Shown: piece by piece, positions 47,301 to 59,242 of the stretch | How positions within the stretch are numbered: position 1 is the stretch's first letter | Layout: every line of letters begins with the position of its first letter | Assembly (NCBI GenBank): GCA_037954235.1 | Contig: JBBMOA010000019.1 | Location: 14,644,305-14,708,304, forward strand | From: Aulostomus chinensis | Taxonomy: Eukaryota > Chordata > Actinopteri > Syngnathiformes > Aulostomidae | Direction of reading: 5' to 3' | DNA length: 64,000 nucleotides | Made by a program: the position numbers and the translations under genes | Notes under the pieces: generated by a model | The model's database searches: none | What the model was told of the DNA's origin: nothing | What the model saw: only the letters and a program-made list of their open reading frames with translations

Positions 47301-50300
47301 CACTGTTCCTCTTAGATTTTGAGAAACAATTTTAAAAAGGGTTTTAGAAATTCGGTTTGCCACATCTCATGGGATGTCTGTGCTTACATGTGTGGAGAAA
47401 TACGTTCCATCAACCACAATCTATGAAAGTTTAAGACTAGGAAAGGTTTTCATGAACTGAATTAAAGAAATGAAAGGTACTTCAGAATAGGACACACTCA
47501 GTGTGCTGACATTTTTATAGTCCAATGTGACTGTTAGCATTGCAAGATAATGTGAACACCACTCTTTGGATTTTCTGAAGTGCAAGTAAAATTATTAGCA
47601 ATTATGCTAACAATGTGAACAACAGACCTTGTTTCAATGCTTTTCACCAAAAACCCAGTGACTTTGAGACGAGGGAAACAGACGTTCCGCGATCCAAACT
47701 CATTTCTGGGTTTAGGGACTCATTCCTGCCCATCTTCTACAAAGATGTTACCACATGAGACAGAAAAATGAAGACAAGAGGATGACAAACTCTGCAGCAG
47801 AGGGTGGAATGTCCAGACTTTTGGTCTCTTGTCTGAGTCAAGCTCCAAAAACACTGGATCATACATTTCCGCAAAATGCAACTAATTTGGGAGCTAATGG
47901 GATAAACTGATTTCTCCAACTTTAAAAGGTCCTTTTAGAGCCAGAGAACATCTTTTTCCAAAATGTGAATCATATTTGTGTCACATGTAAAAAGTAATCT
48001 CATTTAACTTAATTTAATCTTAGTTTAAAGTTATTTTAACCCCTAGAAATGAGAGTAGATATGTGTTGTGTGTGTATATATATATATATGACCATAGTGT
48101 GTGGATTAAATCTATGGCCAAAAATATAACCAGAGACAAACATGAGTAACCTCTTTGGTCCATTTACAGACTGTGTGATTTTGAGAAAATCTGTGTGGAC
48201 TTAATACAAAGTTTTCACTTCTAACTAAGAAGTAAAGATGGACGTCAGTTTGTGTAACATCTGATTTGTCAAAAGAAAATCAGACTCGACAGTTTACGTT
48301 TTCGATGACGTTGACATTTCCTCTTATGTCACTGAACGCTGAATATCTCTCCAGTAATGACCACAATATAAAAACACTGCATGGAAAAAATTCTGTTGTG
48401 CAATGAACTAACTTTGCTGACTTAGATGTCATCATAACAGCATCATCAACGTCTCTGGTTGTGTCTGTGAGGTCTAAAGGCGACATCTGATTTGAATGAG
48501 CAGAGATTCTTGGGCCTCTTGTCCTGTGTTGCCCTGGGACTGCAGGAATGTAAAATGGAGCAGTCTCAGGATTAGTTTTCCCCTCCTCCTCTTTTCTTCT
48601 CCCCATTTCCTCCTTTCTCCTGGTCGTAGAGTGTGTTGAAGAGAAGAAGGAGAGGGGAGGGGTGTGTGGGAGGGTGTGTGTGTGTGTGTGTGTGCGCTGA
48701 CAGCTACAGACATTTCCCACCAGCCCACAGAACACAGCAGAGATTACAGCTCAGTAATCGCCTTGGGAGCGAGGAGAGCAAAGTCCATATTCACATGAGT
48801 TTGTTTGTGTACCTGCATGGGTAAGGTGAGTGTGAAAGATAGATAAATAAATCCAGTCTTTGCCTTTTCAAGATGAGGTCAACAGGGTCAAAGAGGTAAT
48901 GAGTGCTACTAGCTAGCTCCTGTAGCTCCTGGTTTCTCCCACTTCTCCTGTGGAGGCACTTCACTCAAGTTCCACTTCTGTTTTCCATGTCTGCCCCACC
49001 AAAGATTTAGTCACTACACATTCTGAGTCATGACTCAGCACCGGGGAACTTAAGGAAACGTGGAAAATTAGGCAATCATTGCTGCAGTTTTGAAAGAAAC
49101 GGTGAAGTCTTTAATTTCCTCCTGTCTTTATGGACAGCTACCACGACCAGCTGCTTTTCTTCCAAAGCTGAATGCACGCTTATTTAAGGATTCATTTGGA
49201 GCCTTTCTGAAAAGAAAAAAAAGTTAGGGTTTACTGAGCAAATTTTAGAATAAATGAAGTCAAACATACAGTAGAACGTAGAATCTGACAAATACATCTG
49301 AACATAAAGATGTGTCTGCATGGGTCGGATTTCACGTATTGAATCTTCAAAAGCTAAAAGGTAACAGAGTCATAGCTCAAGCTAAATATTTACTGACAAG
49401 ACATGTGAGTGATATAAAAAAGACAGTAATACTTCACAAAGTTCCTTGAGTTAGATTCTCTTCTTGCCTTGCTGAAACCGAGTTTAGGGAGCTGAGACCC
49501 AGAGACACCAACTGCTAGTTAGCTTAGCACAGTGAATAGTGGTGGGTGCTCAATCAGCTTCCAACTCCTGTAGATCCGACTATTCCATCCATCCATCCAT
49601 CCATCCATCCATCCATCCTTCCATCCATCCATCCATCCATCCATTTTCTACCCTGGACAGGTCACCAGTCCATCGCAGGGCCAACACATAGAGACAGACA
49701 ACCATTCACACTACGGTCAATTTAGAGTATCAATCAGCCTCGTCCCCTCTTGATGTCTTTGGACTGTGGGAGGAAGCTGGAGTACCAGAGAGAACCCACA
49801 CAGGAACAGGGAGAACATGGAGACTCACACAGAAAGATCCTGTGATGGAGCCGTGACTCAAACCCAGAACCTTCTTGGTGTGAGGCCACAGTGCTGACCA
49901 CTGCACCACCGCGCTTCCCCTGGCAATTTGTATTCTGCTAAAAATAGATAAGGTTCATTATCTTGGTTTGTCTTGAAGTAAATATACTCATTATACATTC
50001 GGCCATGATTAGAAGTAATCACTCTAGACCAGGGGTCTGCAACGTGTGGCTCCGGAGGCGCATGCGGCTCTTTCAACCCTCTGCTGAGGCTCCCTGTGGT
50101 TTTTGAAAGTAAATGAGTATTTGATTTAAAATAATTGTATTTTAATTCATCCGTTTTATTAAGGTAAATCTAAATTTGGAGATTATGGTGATCTTGGAGC
50201 ATCAAAATAAAACATTTTCAATTTCTTGAAGCTCAAAATACTCGTTACATTTGCAGATGTGCAACACCCGCCAGCACACGGTTTATTGAACTTTTCGATC

Positions 50301-51292
50301 CCCGGTAGCCCAACCATGGATTAATCCAAGAAGAGAAAAGTTTCTGATGAAACGTTTTTGATTTTGTTTTCTCCGTAGCGGTTCATTGATTTCATAACGG
50401 TAACAAAAACCATACATATGCGGGGTTATCTTGATGATTATCTTTGAGATCTCAACACAGTTTTGTGGCTCCTGACTTTTTCTTTCCAATGGTCATCAGG
50501 TCCAGATGGCTCCTTGAGCGTTTAAGGCTGCCCACTCCTGCTCTAGACGTTGGCAAGGAAGTAGTTTTGGCCATGTGGCTAATTCTAGAACTACATCTTG
50601 TAATTTTAAATCGTCATATAATCCCAATGGTTATGCTCAGCACTAGTTATATTCATGCAGACAAGGACTATTTTAGAGAAAAGTATTTGATAACTTTTGA
50701 TGGGTACACAAACACTTCCCACCCAATAGTTTTCCTTGTGCAAAGCTAACTTGTGGTCAGCAGATCTCTGGGGGAGAGGTTTTTATTATCTTGTCTGGAC
50801 CTGGGTGGGGTGGCAAATATCGCCCCAAAAATCATTTAAAGTGTGCTAAAATATCAGATATTGCATGAATTACATACATCTGCAGTGTATACTGTACAGT
50901 AATGCTATATTACCCGTTTAGCCAAAATAAGTAAACATGACCTTCTTTAGCAAAGATGTTAGGTTGGATTTTTTTCAATATTTTTTATAATAAATGCTCA
51001 TGTGATTATATATGATTTCTGACTTTAGATTGACTTGCTAACCTTTAGCCTCCACCTTCACCCAGGTGCACTGACCAAGGTGAAAGACTGTCCAAAGCAG
51101 GAAGGTGACCTCCACGATCGCTGCAACATCATCTCCTGCGCTACGCTGGCGGAGATCCAGCATTTCCATCGCACGCGTGTACGAGACTTCCGCTCACAGA
51201 TGCAGCACCACCTCCGTCAGCAGATCGGCTTCTTCCAGAAGATCACCGCCAAACTAGAGGATGCGCTCCAGAGATACGATGACGACCAGTAG
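43617..51292 (+). CDS. snx18: snx18-type sorting nexin (SH3-PX-BAR), complete, 4 coding exons
   Basis: Joined exons: 43617-44350, 44718-45011, 46098-46480, 51066-51292; 545 aa. SH3 domain at residues 1-61 (ALYDF-type VLYDFHSENPGEIS), acidic DDDWDDDWDDSS at 107-118, PX domain about 206-315 with the RRYKHFDWLY phosphoinositide-binding motif, BAR domain about 325-545. SNX9/18/33 proteins bind phosphoinositides and dynamin or N-WASP and drive membrane tubulation at endosomes and in endocytosis. GGEAFLLGEASAFVKDGD and KAWKQGKRKAERDELVGANF recall SNX18 more than SNX33. The adjacent CSPG4-type gene keeps SNX33 as the alternative. Mammalian SNX18 has most of its coding region in one exon; here two extra introns split it. 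The ATG at 43617 starts the canonical MALKAR- N-terminus. Confidence 0.9.
44351..44717 (+). other. snx18 intron 1 with 13-bp flanking direct repeat
   Basis: 367 bp. CAGGTACAAACAC occurs at 44348-44360 (spanning the donor) and again at 44715-44727 (spanning the acceptor). The intron interrupts the PX RRYKH motif. No terminal inverted repeats are visible inside. Confidence 0.9.
44718..45011 (+). CDS. snx18: snx18 exon 2: PX domain
   Basis: 294 bp. It encodes YKHFDWLYARLVERFPVISV, HLPEKQATGRFEEDFISKR and ends VGANFFLTI. Donor cag|gtagga. Confidence 0.96.
45012..46097 (+). other. snx18 intron 2
   Basis: 1,086 bp, AT-rich, with no recognised repeat. Borders are atcag|gtagg and ccatcag|ccc. This intron is also absent from mammalian SNX18 as I recall. 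Confidence 0.85.
46098..46480 (+). CDS. snx18: snx18 exon 3: BAR domain
   Basis: 383 bp. It encodes the start of the BAR region: VPLDLQEVESKIEGFKTFTK, FARKQMAGFKKEYQKVGQSF and ANFPDIIHVQK. Ends phase 1 at gtgagg. Confidence 0.96.
49581..49917 (-). mobile_element. tRNA-derived SINE (head 1, tail 1) with (CATC)n tail
   Basis: Read on the minus strand: ggtggtgcagtggtcagcac, B-box-like gggtttgagtc, tail gactggtgacctgtccaggg, then a (GGAT)n tail, seen on the plus strand as (CATC)n at 49584-49643. No clear target-site duplication. Confidence 0.82.
50030..50540 (+). mobile_element. hAT-type transposon fragment with transposase remnant
   Basis: 511 bp with ends CAGGGGTCTGCA and (reverse complement of right end) CAGGAGTGGGCA, and a perfect 8-bp target-site duplication CTCTAGAC at 50022-50029 and 50541-50548. 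Around 50316 a broken frame reads MD*SKKRKVSDE, resembling the start of a Charlie-type transposase. It is internally deleted and cannot encode an enzyme. Confidence 0.88.
51066..51292 (+). CDS. snx18: snx18 exon 4: end of BAR, stop
   Basis: 227 bp. It encodes GALTKVKDCPKQEGDLHDRC, FHRTRVRDFRSQMQHHLRQQ, IGFFQKITAKLEDALQRY and DDDQ, then TAG at 51290-51292. The linker after GALTKVK is shorter than in the human SNX18 I recall. Confidence 0.96.
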
Positions 51293-54174
51293 AAAACGAG
51301 GCGGAGAAGTAGGAACATAACGGAGAAAGTTAAAGTGGGCCGTAGACTGGATGGTTGATGGTCTCATCTGCCAGTAATGGAGTCGATATCATCATCCATA
51401 CAAAACCTTTGAGACCTGTAATGGGATTGATCCTGGGCGTGACGCAAGGATGAAAATGACCACTCTGTAAATAAATATATAGGCTGCTGGATTGTGGAAT
51501 GACAGCTTCTTGGATTATGTGGTTAGATGAATGTAGCAGTAATAGGGAATTTGCTGACACTCCAGGCGAATCATGCAACTCAGTGAGACTGCAAGCGATA
51601 TTAAAAACAGCTGCTCTTAAAATGACGGGGCCTTATTTCGTCTCCAAATTCATGTGAACCGCCTCACTCGTTAACCCTTCCTGAAACACAGAGATCCTTA
51701 CATTTAAACTGGAAGCTTTGATGATTGACGGACTGGATGAATGAACTTAATTACATTTGTTCTTACACTTTTTACTTGAACGACCTGCTCAGTATTGTCT
51801 CGATGTGGCATGGCATGCATGCGATTTTTTTGTGAATATAGAAAGAAACAAGGAGAGCCCGATCTTCTCCATTTGCCTGTTTCACATCGCTGACACACAG
51901 CTCAGATGTTTTCATATTATATTCCCATTTAAATCTTTTTACTGTACTGTTTCTTGTGACCTAAAGTGAACTGGGCTGAGACTGATTTTAGTTTTTCACT
52001 GACTGGCTGCTTTTTATGAGAAGCAGCTCCACAGCTTTTTCTTTTTTTCTTTTTTTTTTTTAAACCTGAGGCAGACATCTTTTGTTGTTGTTGTTGTTTG
52101 TTTTTTTTGCTTTCCTTCAGTCCAGTGAGGTCAAAGGTCAGGCTCAGGGTAGAGCACCTCATTACAGTTTTGAATGTGTTAGACCTTCTATATACAATAT
52201 AAGATATTATTCTTCTGAGGGTAGTGGGGTTTTGATAAACATCGTGTAAACTGGGTGTTGTCAGATCAGCTCTGATCATGTTAGCTTGAGCTGCGCCAAA
52301 GTCGGAAATGTTGCTATTGCTGAAAGTTCCTTGTGAGTCCGTATTTAATTGAGATAATTAAGTGCATGACAATGACAGATTTGCAGTTTTTAGCGTTGCC
52401 AGTTTCATTCTCTCATCTCTTCCGTTTCTTCTAAATCTTCACATCCTTTACTGGGAGTTTACTCAGTGTAGATCATAAAAGGAGGCAGGGTTATTGTTGA
52501 GCTCAGAAACACGTGATACACTGTTATATCATTGTTTAACCCTTTATGTAACACAATAGAAGAGGATTTCAGTAAGAAAAACAAGATGTATTTCAGTAAT
52601 GGCTATGTTCAAACTTCACTGTTCATAAATATAACTTAAAGTTTCACTACATGTGTTTTGTGTTGTTTTTTTTTTAATTTATATGTTCTTCAACTTCAGA
52701 ATATTAAAAGCTCTCATCTGTTACATTACACTTGATGGTTGTAAACAAAACACTATCACAATTACTGGTCTGTTAAGTGATAGAAGAAGGTTAGGTAATG
52801 GCCGCTACTGTTAGCCGTCTTTTTTATTGTTTCGGCTGTAAAATAGAGCTGTTTTAGAGCACCACAGTTAAATCATTCATCCACATTGAAGCTAGCAGAG
52901 GGCTAGCAGACTGAGAATGTTGCTACAGTGGAGACACGGATGGCATCGTGTGAAATACAGACAGATCAGGCTGCTTGTGATTAGCTTAATGAGCATTTAG
53001 CTCGGCAAGAGATCAAACGTAATGGACTCTCATCTAAATGAAGTAAATGACTAACTACACGTTTTTTATGCCAGTCGTTTTTATACAGTCTTTAACTTGA
53101 AATTTAGAAATACAAATAGCGTTAAAAGTTTGTTTTAACAGTTTGTTTTCGAGAAAACACCATATCACTCTGCAAAGGAGAACGTCAACTTATTTCCACT
53201 TATTCTTTCGTTTGCCTTTTTGTAGGAAAAAACACTTTTTTTTCATTTAAACAAACAATTATCTGCATGTTTTGTGTATCCTCTTCTCCCCACAGAGGAG
53301 ATCTTATCACTTGTTTGCTGTGCAGCATTTGGTTCTCTGATATCTGACACCACAAGTCACAGACTGCAGGTCAGGTTACTGCAGCCTCTGGTCCTTTATT
53401 ATTCACACCTGCCTCTTTCTCCACATTGTTTTCATCCTCTAATTTAATGTGTTTAATAATCATTTAATTGCTTATGTATAGTCCTCAGAACATGTATTCT
53501 TTCCCCTCAAACAGATGTTCTTCCTCGTTTTACAAACCACGCATCTCTCTTGCTCTTTGGACGCTGCCTCGTATCCACGAGGTGGTACGACGCAGACGGG
53601 ATGGCCTGGTTTTGGTCTGCTCAGTTCAGCAGTGTCATTCCAATCATTTACATAATATTGGTAAGTGAAAAGACTTTAGATGTTCCTAACTTGATAACCT
53701 GTTTATGATCATGTCAGCATGCTGCAAAGTCTTTCACGTATTGACCTCATTGTTGACCTCAAGAACAGAAATTATGCAGGAATTTCTCCTGACATCTATT
53801 CTGTTCCTCTTGTAACTTTCAATCAAGGAGATACTGGCAGCCATCAGGCTTTGCTTCCAGTCTGTAAGACTAAACCGAGGGTTAAAATGTCCTATAGTGT
53901 ATAAGAACCAAGTGGTGCAGGGGATCATTTCATGAATGAGGCCCAGGGTCTTTTCTATTGAATAGCTCCACTAGCTGAGTTCTACCTTTGCAAGTTGCAT
54001 AACAGCTAAAGGAAATTTATGTAACTGTCACACATGTCTGTTTCAGCTTTTAAAAAATGCATCTCTGTTGTTGATTAACAAAAACGCTGCTCACTAACTT
54101 TGAGTCACAGCACATGAACCCGCATCTCCTCGGATGGTGTCGATTACAGGTAAAAGCTACAAAAGTCTTTAAGA
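51293..54174 (+). other. snx18 3'UTR and space to cspg4
   Basis: AATAAA at 51470-51475 is the first candidate poly(A) signal. ATTAAA at about 52703-52708 would give a 1.4-kb 3'UTR. T-rich runs near 52040-52110. No gene was recognised between 52.7 and 54.17 kb. Confidence 0.5.
51470..51475 (+). terminator. snx18: Candidate snx18 poly(A) signal
   Basis: Canonical AATAAA about 180 bases after the stop codon. Downstream use is also possible. Confidence 0.4.
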
Positions 54175-55007
54175 AATATCTTTATTAAAAATAAATCTTT
54201 CACAGTGTATGGTAAACAAATACAGGCTTAAAAAGGTTCAAGTGACATACGTCAGAAGACATTTGAAAGCTGAGGAAGTGTGTTAGGATGTTAGCGCAGA
54301 GGCTGTGTTGACATGTTTGCTATGCATCTCAATACTATATGACGGTCGCTGGACGACCTTGAGCTGTCAATCAATCAGACAAGGGGAAAAAAAGGAAGCT
54401 TACAGTACCTTTTTAGTCACATGGATGACAAACGGAAATCTACCGACTGAAATACTGCAGTACATTTTGAACAATTATCATATTTAGTCTGTACAGCTAA
54501 TATTTGTGAGGGTTCTTACAGTACTACCGATATTACTAACTGACATTCGAGCTATTTAAAAACTCAGCTGAATCCAAAAATACCTCCATCTTCCAAAATA
54601 TAATCCTCAATTATTCACTGCTATTGAAGTTAAATCCAGTTGTTTGAAGAATCACTCCTGTTATAAAATTATATTTTTGCATGAAAGAACCTTTGGTGGT
54701 TAGCCTATGTTACACTACTAAAATAAATATTAGAAATACCTTGAAAGGACAATTAAAACGGTTGTTCAAGTTGTAGTAACAGATTGTGTTTAGCTCATTA
54801 AATGTGTAATTGTCTGTTCAGTTCAAGTAGCATCAAGAAAATTGTGTGAATATGATTGGCCATCAGGCATTTTCTGTAACGAATGTGCATATATTTGTCG
54901 GCGTGTTGACGATGACCTCATCGATGTGCCCTGGACTCCATATGACATTTACACCCTTCACACAACAATACACCTCTAAGGCACAGTCTGTCTTTCAGTG
55001 ACTTCCA
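54175..55007 (-). other. cspg4-type gene 3'UTR (inferred)
   Basis: Minus-strand AATAAA (plus-strand tttatt at about 54179-54184) lies about 830 bases past the stop and is the likely cleavage signal. No other feature. Confidence 0.5.
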
Positions 55008-56111
55008 TCAAACCCAGTACTGGTTGCCTTTGAGAGATGGGGTGGAGCACCGGGATCTGCGGGAGGTCTTGAACCCTGCAGCGACGGCTGGATGAGCATC
55101 ACTGCTAGTTTCATCACTTCCTCTAATATTTACATCTCTGATTGTGTCATCAGCATCAAACGGCCCCCAGAAGGTCATCCCAGGGGCCAGACTCCTCCTC
55201 CTGGGACTCAAGGGTACCCTCGGTGAGGTGGGGCAGCTTGCAGTGACAAGCGGGGTGACCACCACAGAGGGCATAGCCACGCTCCGCTCAGGCCGGCCCA
55301 GGTAAGGGCTGCCCTCAGTAGCTAATGGCATGGCGGCGAGCTCCTGAAAGAGACGCATCCGAGCCTGTTTCTCTTTGCGGTGGCGGAACACCAGAATCAG
55401 AACGATGAGGATGACAATGAGGAACAAACAGGCAAGCAAAGGCAGGATAATGAGGAGAGGGTCAGAGGCGGGGCGAGGGAGGACCTCCACGTGAACCGGG
55501 TGGGTGTCAGTGAGGATGGCTGGACCATGTTCTGGTGCAGAGGGAGGACGGGGCTGGGTGGCGTGATTGTGACCCCAGCCACCTCCCTCCGCACTGCTAC
55601 CTGACCTCCCTCCATGGCTGCGTGTGTGGTTCCCCCAGCGGCTGTGAGGCCTCACCTTGTGTTGGGTCCTGTTGTGGTTCTTATGCAACAAAATGTGAGG
55701 GTGCAAACCTGCTTCCACCCCACTCTGCACCATTGAACCCCTTTGTCCCCTGCCTCTTCCCGGTCCGGCAGTCGTCTTGTTGTGGGTTTGAGCTGTAGTG
55801 TGCTCACGACTTGCAACTTCTGCTTTGTTTAAACTGCTCGGACCATGATGCATCTGGTGGTGGGGTAAGATGGTGAAGTGAAGCTCGCCCTTTGCTGGTT
55901 GGACGTTTCCGGCCTTCACCAGGAAGACAAAAGAATCGTTGAGAGGGGTGGCGGGGGTGTGGCCTAGAGCTGTTGTGAGTACTGATTTGTTATTAGGGAG
56001 TTGGCTGTCGTTGTCACTGAGAGTCTCTTCGATGGCGACCCGTCCTTGGACCACGTCCCGGAACGTAAACGACTTCAGGACATCTGACGCTCGGTTTGGG
56101 TCGTAGGTTAT
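55008..56111 (-). CDS. cspg4: cspg4 last exon: stalk, membrane span, cytoplasmic tail
   Basis: 1,104 bp. It begins ITYDPNRASDVLKSFTF (end of the last CSPG repeat). Then come a His/Gly/Ser-rich stalk with SG dipeptides, a 25-residue hydrophobic span beginning PLLIILPLLACLF, a basic stop-transfer RHRKEK, a Pro/Ser/Thr-rich tail and C-terminal STPSLKGNQYWV. Stop at 55008-55010. Confidence 0.95.
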   Translation of the reverse strand: MTYDPNRASDVLKSFTFRDVVQGRVAIEETLSDNDSQLPNNKSVLTTALGHTPATPLNDSFVFLVKAGNVQPAKGELHFTILPHHQMHHGPSSLNKAEVASREHTTAQTHNKTTAGPGRGRGQRGSMVQSGVEAGLHPHILLHKNHNRTQHKVRPHSRWGNHTRSHGGRSGSSAEGGGWGHNHATQPRPPSAPEHGPAILTDTHPVHVEVLPRPASDPLLIILPLLACLFLIVILIVLILVFRHRKEKQARMRLFQELAAMPLATEGSPYLGRPERSVAMPSVVVTPLVTASCPTSPRVPLSPRRRSLAPGMTFWGPFDADDTIRDVNIRGSDETSSDAHPAVAAGFKTSRRSRCSTPSLKGNQYWV

Positions 56112-57851
56112 CTGCACATGTGCACACACAGCGGGAGAGAGAGCGACAATCAGACTGATGTAGCGGTCTAATTGTGTCTTCATCAGAGTCATAAGCACAC
56201 TCTGAAATATTAGACCTCAAATAAAGCCGTTCCTGCCCGGATCTATGTGCTCCGGCGCTACTTTGGTCACGTCATCTGAAGTTTATGGCCTAACCAGAAC
56301 GGCCCTTCCCTCGTCTGAGAAGCACCCAGCAGGCTGATTGCTTCTGCATGTGGATTGATTTGAGCATGTCTAACCTTTTATTAAGCATCAATAATAAATG
56401 CTAATGTAACATGAGAGTTTTATCAGACCACTAATGGTTTAACTTCTCTGTCTTTGCTGTGCTTTGCCGTTTGCTGTGTTTTTGCTAATGTAGAATGTTT
56501 CAATATATCATGACATCACTGGGGGGGGCTTGGATGAAGCAAGTCTGAGTTTACGACCAGACACACGTTTGCCGTTAACAGAAAGTGAGTCAGTTAGTAA
56601 ATAACAGCATCTCACCTGTTTTAAATCTTCATTTCTTTGGAAAATCTCTTAATATCAGGCTGGAATTTAGTGTTTAATGTCTCTCTGGGTAAAGTTGTGA
56701 GGTATGCTCTTTACAAGGAAATTCCAGTATTTTTCGAACGGAAAAATTATGTCAGTTGTTCCAATATTTAGTGAGATCCTTACGACCGTGGCATCTGTTC
56801 CTGAAGGATCAGAAAGTGTTTACCTGTCAATAACGCACACTTCTCATTTCCGTTGATCTATTTCAAAAGGTTTTTCTTATTTTTTCCATATGTTACTGAC
56901 CAGCTAACAGCAGGCAAGACTTGAGTTGAAAGTCACATGATATGAAATCTTTGTCACATGCTTTTAACAGCTTTACCTTGACCAGTTTGCCATGTTTGGG
57001 TGGAGACAGAACCTCAAAGACCGGGTTGGCTCTGCTGATCCGTGCCAGCTCGGATGCGTCGATCATGGCTTTCCCCAGTTTGACAGCGATGCCGCTGGGG
57101 ACTCTGACCGGCTCCCTCAGGTAGACCAGAGGCCGCACCGTTACCAGTACTGTCTGAGCAGTTACATTTCCATAATCAACACCGGGCGCCGAGGCTGACG
57201 CTGAGACCTGGAAGCTATCCTCTGATTCGCTGAGATCAGTCATGTGATAGACAACCCGACCAGATTGAAGGTCCTCATGGCAGAAGGTCGTGACCTCCTG
57301 GTCGTTAATAGCGATGCGTCCGTGGCGAGGGTGCGTGGTGACCGTGTAGGTGATGTTGGCTTGACTTCGGCTGTTAGTTTGAGCTGCCAGCTGATTGGTT
57401 GATAGAACAACAGCTGTCCTCCCTTGAACGAATGACAGACCAGTGTTGTTGACCATGGAGACGGATGGCTTTATCACCTCCAGACTGAACAGTTTGTAGA
57501 GTGGACGGTGATGACCATCAGTTACATTGAAGTAGAAAACTCCCGTTGAGGGCTCGCCCTGATGGAGCAGGGAGGAGGACAGAGAAAATAACTTAAATTT
57601 ATAAAAAAAATAACTTAAACAGAACGATATAAAGATAGATTCGAAACAACTCCTTTTCGCCACTGCAATATCACGCAGCAGAAACATAAATTGCAGAGCT
57701 AATCTTCATGTCAATGTAATCCAAACTTCTGGAGAGAATGTAAAGAAACATTTCTAAATCCCCCAACTTGGATCAGAAATATCTGTCTTTGGTGACCCCT
57801 TGTGGCAAAATTGCATACATTTTACATCATTCCTTAAACGATATCCATCAA

Positions 57852-57883
<32 letters not shown>

Positions 57884-59191
57884 ACGCACGCACACACACA
57901 CACACACCTGTTGTATAAAGTGCAGCCGGCCATGGTTGACGTCGTACTGAGTGAAAGACGTCACTGGTTCGGGTCTCTCACCCAGCGTCAGGTAGCCATT
58001 GTTAGGTCTGCTGATGACCATGTAGTGCAGCTCCTCTGGAGGCGTGTCGTGATCTTCAACCTGCTTATGTGGATTGATACTGATTAGGAATCTAAAAATT
58101 TAACATAATCAAAAGGAAGCATGGGAGACAACTTCATGATAGTTTGGTCACCTGGTGATTGATAGACTAGCACTGACCCACCTGAAGACACTCTGGCCCA
58201 AGGACGACTCTCTCTCCGACTACCACCTTCATACCCGGGGCTCTGTTCCTGATCAGTGGTGGCTGGTCGTTGACTGGTGTCACTGTGATATTAAACATCT
58301 CCGTCACCGCCAGACTGTTCTTGACATGTCGGTGAGATACCGTGTCTAATGATGAAAGAGGGGACGACGAAGCAGAATAGAGAGGAGAGAAGGAGGAATC
58401 AAAGGATAAAGCAGGTAAGGAAGACAAGGAGGACGACGAGGTATGGTCCAAAGGAGCCACCCAAGCCCGGAAAGTGAAGTTGTCACTCGTTGTCTCAGAG
58501 TCATCGTGGATGTAAGTGATGCCAAACTTGTTCAGGGTGATCTGGGAGAAATCTGGTAGATCCCTAAGTAGAGATAAGAAAGTATATCTTTAACTTTAAT
58601 CTAACCCTATCTTGGTTCAGTATTGTGTCACTAGTTGTGACTTGAATCTGCATGAGAACACTGATAGAAGGACCTGGTGAGGTTGTGTCCTCGTACTGAC
58701 AACGTCCCGTGGCGTGGTGGAGAGACCACGCGGTAAAGGATTCTGTGGTCTTTGCGATGAGGCTCAGGAAGTTTAGCCAGGAGATTGGAGGCATCAAGTT
58801 TGGATCTGTCGATGGTCACCCGGCCCCCCTCTGCTACTACAGCTCCTGAGAGACAGACACAAACCAAGGAATGAGTCCAACCCCCCAAAAAAACAAACAA
58901 CATTGAAATCACACAGTACCTGCATTGTTTAGGAGTTGGGTCCTATGTTGAGGGTTGTCGTGATGTTCGTTTGCCTGGTAGGAGATGAGGATGGTGAAGG
59001 TGTGTGGAGGAAGAAAAGCAGGAGGAGACGACACGGTGAAAGAGAAAGAGTCTGCAGCCGACCATCCCACTGACTCCGGCTTGTTCTGGTCATAAAGGAC
59101 AACTCCAGCATTCACCTGACGAAGGAACAAAGTGAAGGAAACCGCATTTGAAGACTGATAGAATCAAATCTGACATCAGTATCACTTGTTA

Positions 59192-59242
<51 letters not shown>

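Larger units (their letters stand above)
46481..51065 (+). other. snx18 intron 3
   Basis: 4.6 kb. It holds a short (TA)n near 48074, (GT)n near 48675, a minus-strand SINE at about 49581-49917 and a hAT element at 50030-50540. Its position before GALTKVK matches the intron I recall in mammalian SNX18. Confidence 0.8.

Noticed and set aside
49581..49643. CRISPR-like array from regular CATC repeats
   Set aside because: It is a simple tetranucleotide repeat without spacers and is the tail of a SINE in a vertebrate intron.
50310..50490. Possible hAT transposase gene
   Set aside because: The frame has a stop at the third codon and the element is only 511 bp; it is a remnant.
43617..51292. Cryptic operon or novel multi-gene system with bcr and cspg4
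   Set aside because: The three genes have separate strands, promoters and unrelated roles; nothing in the sequence links them functionally.
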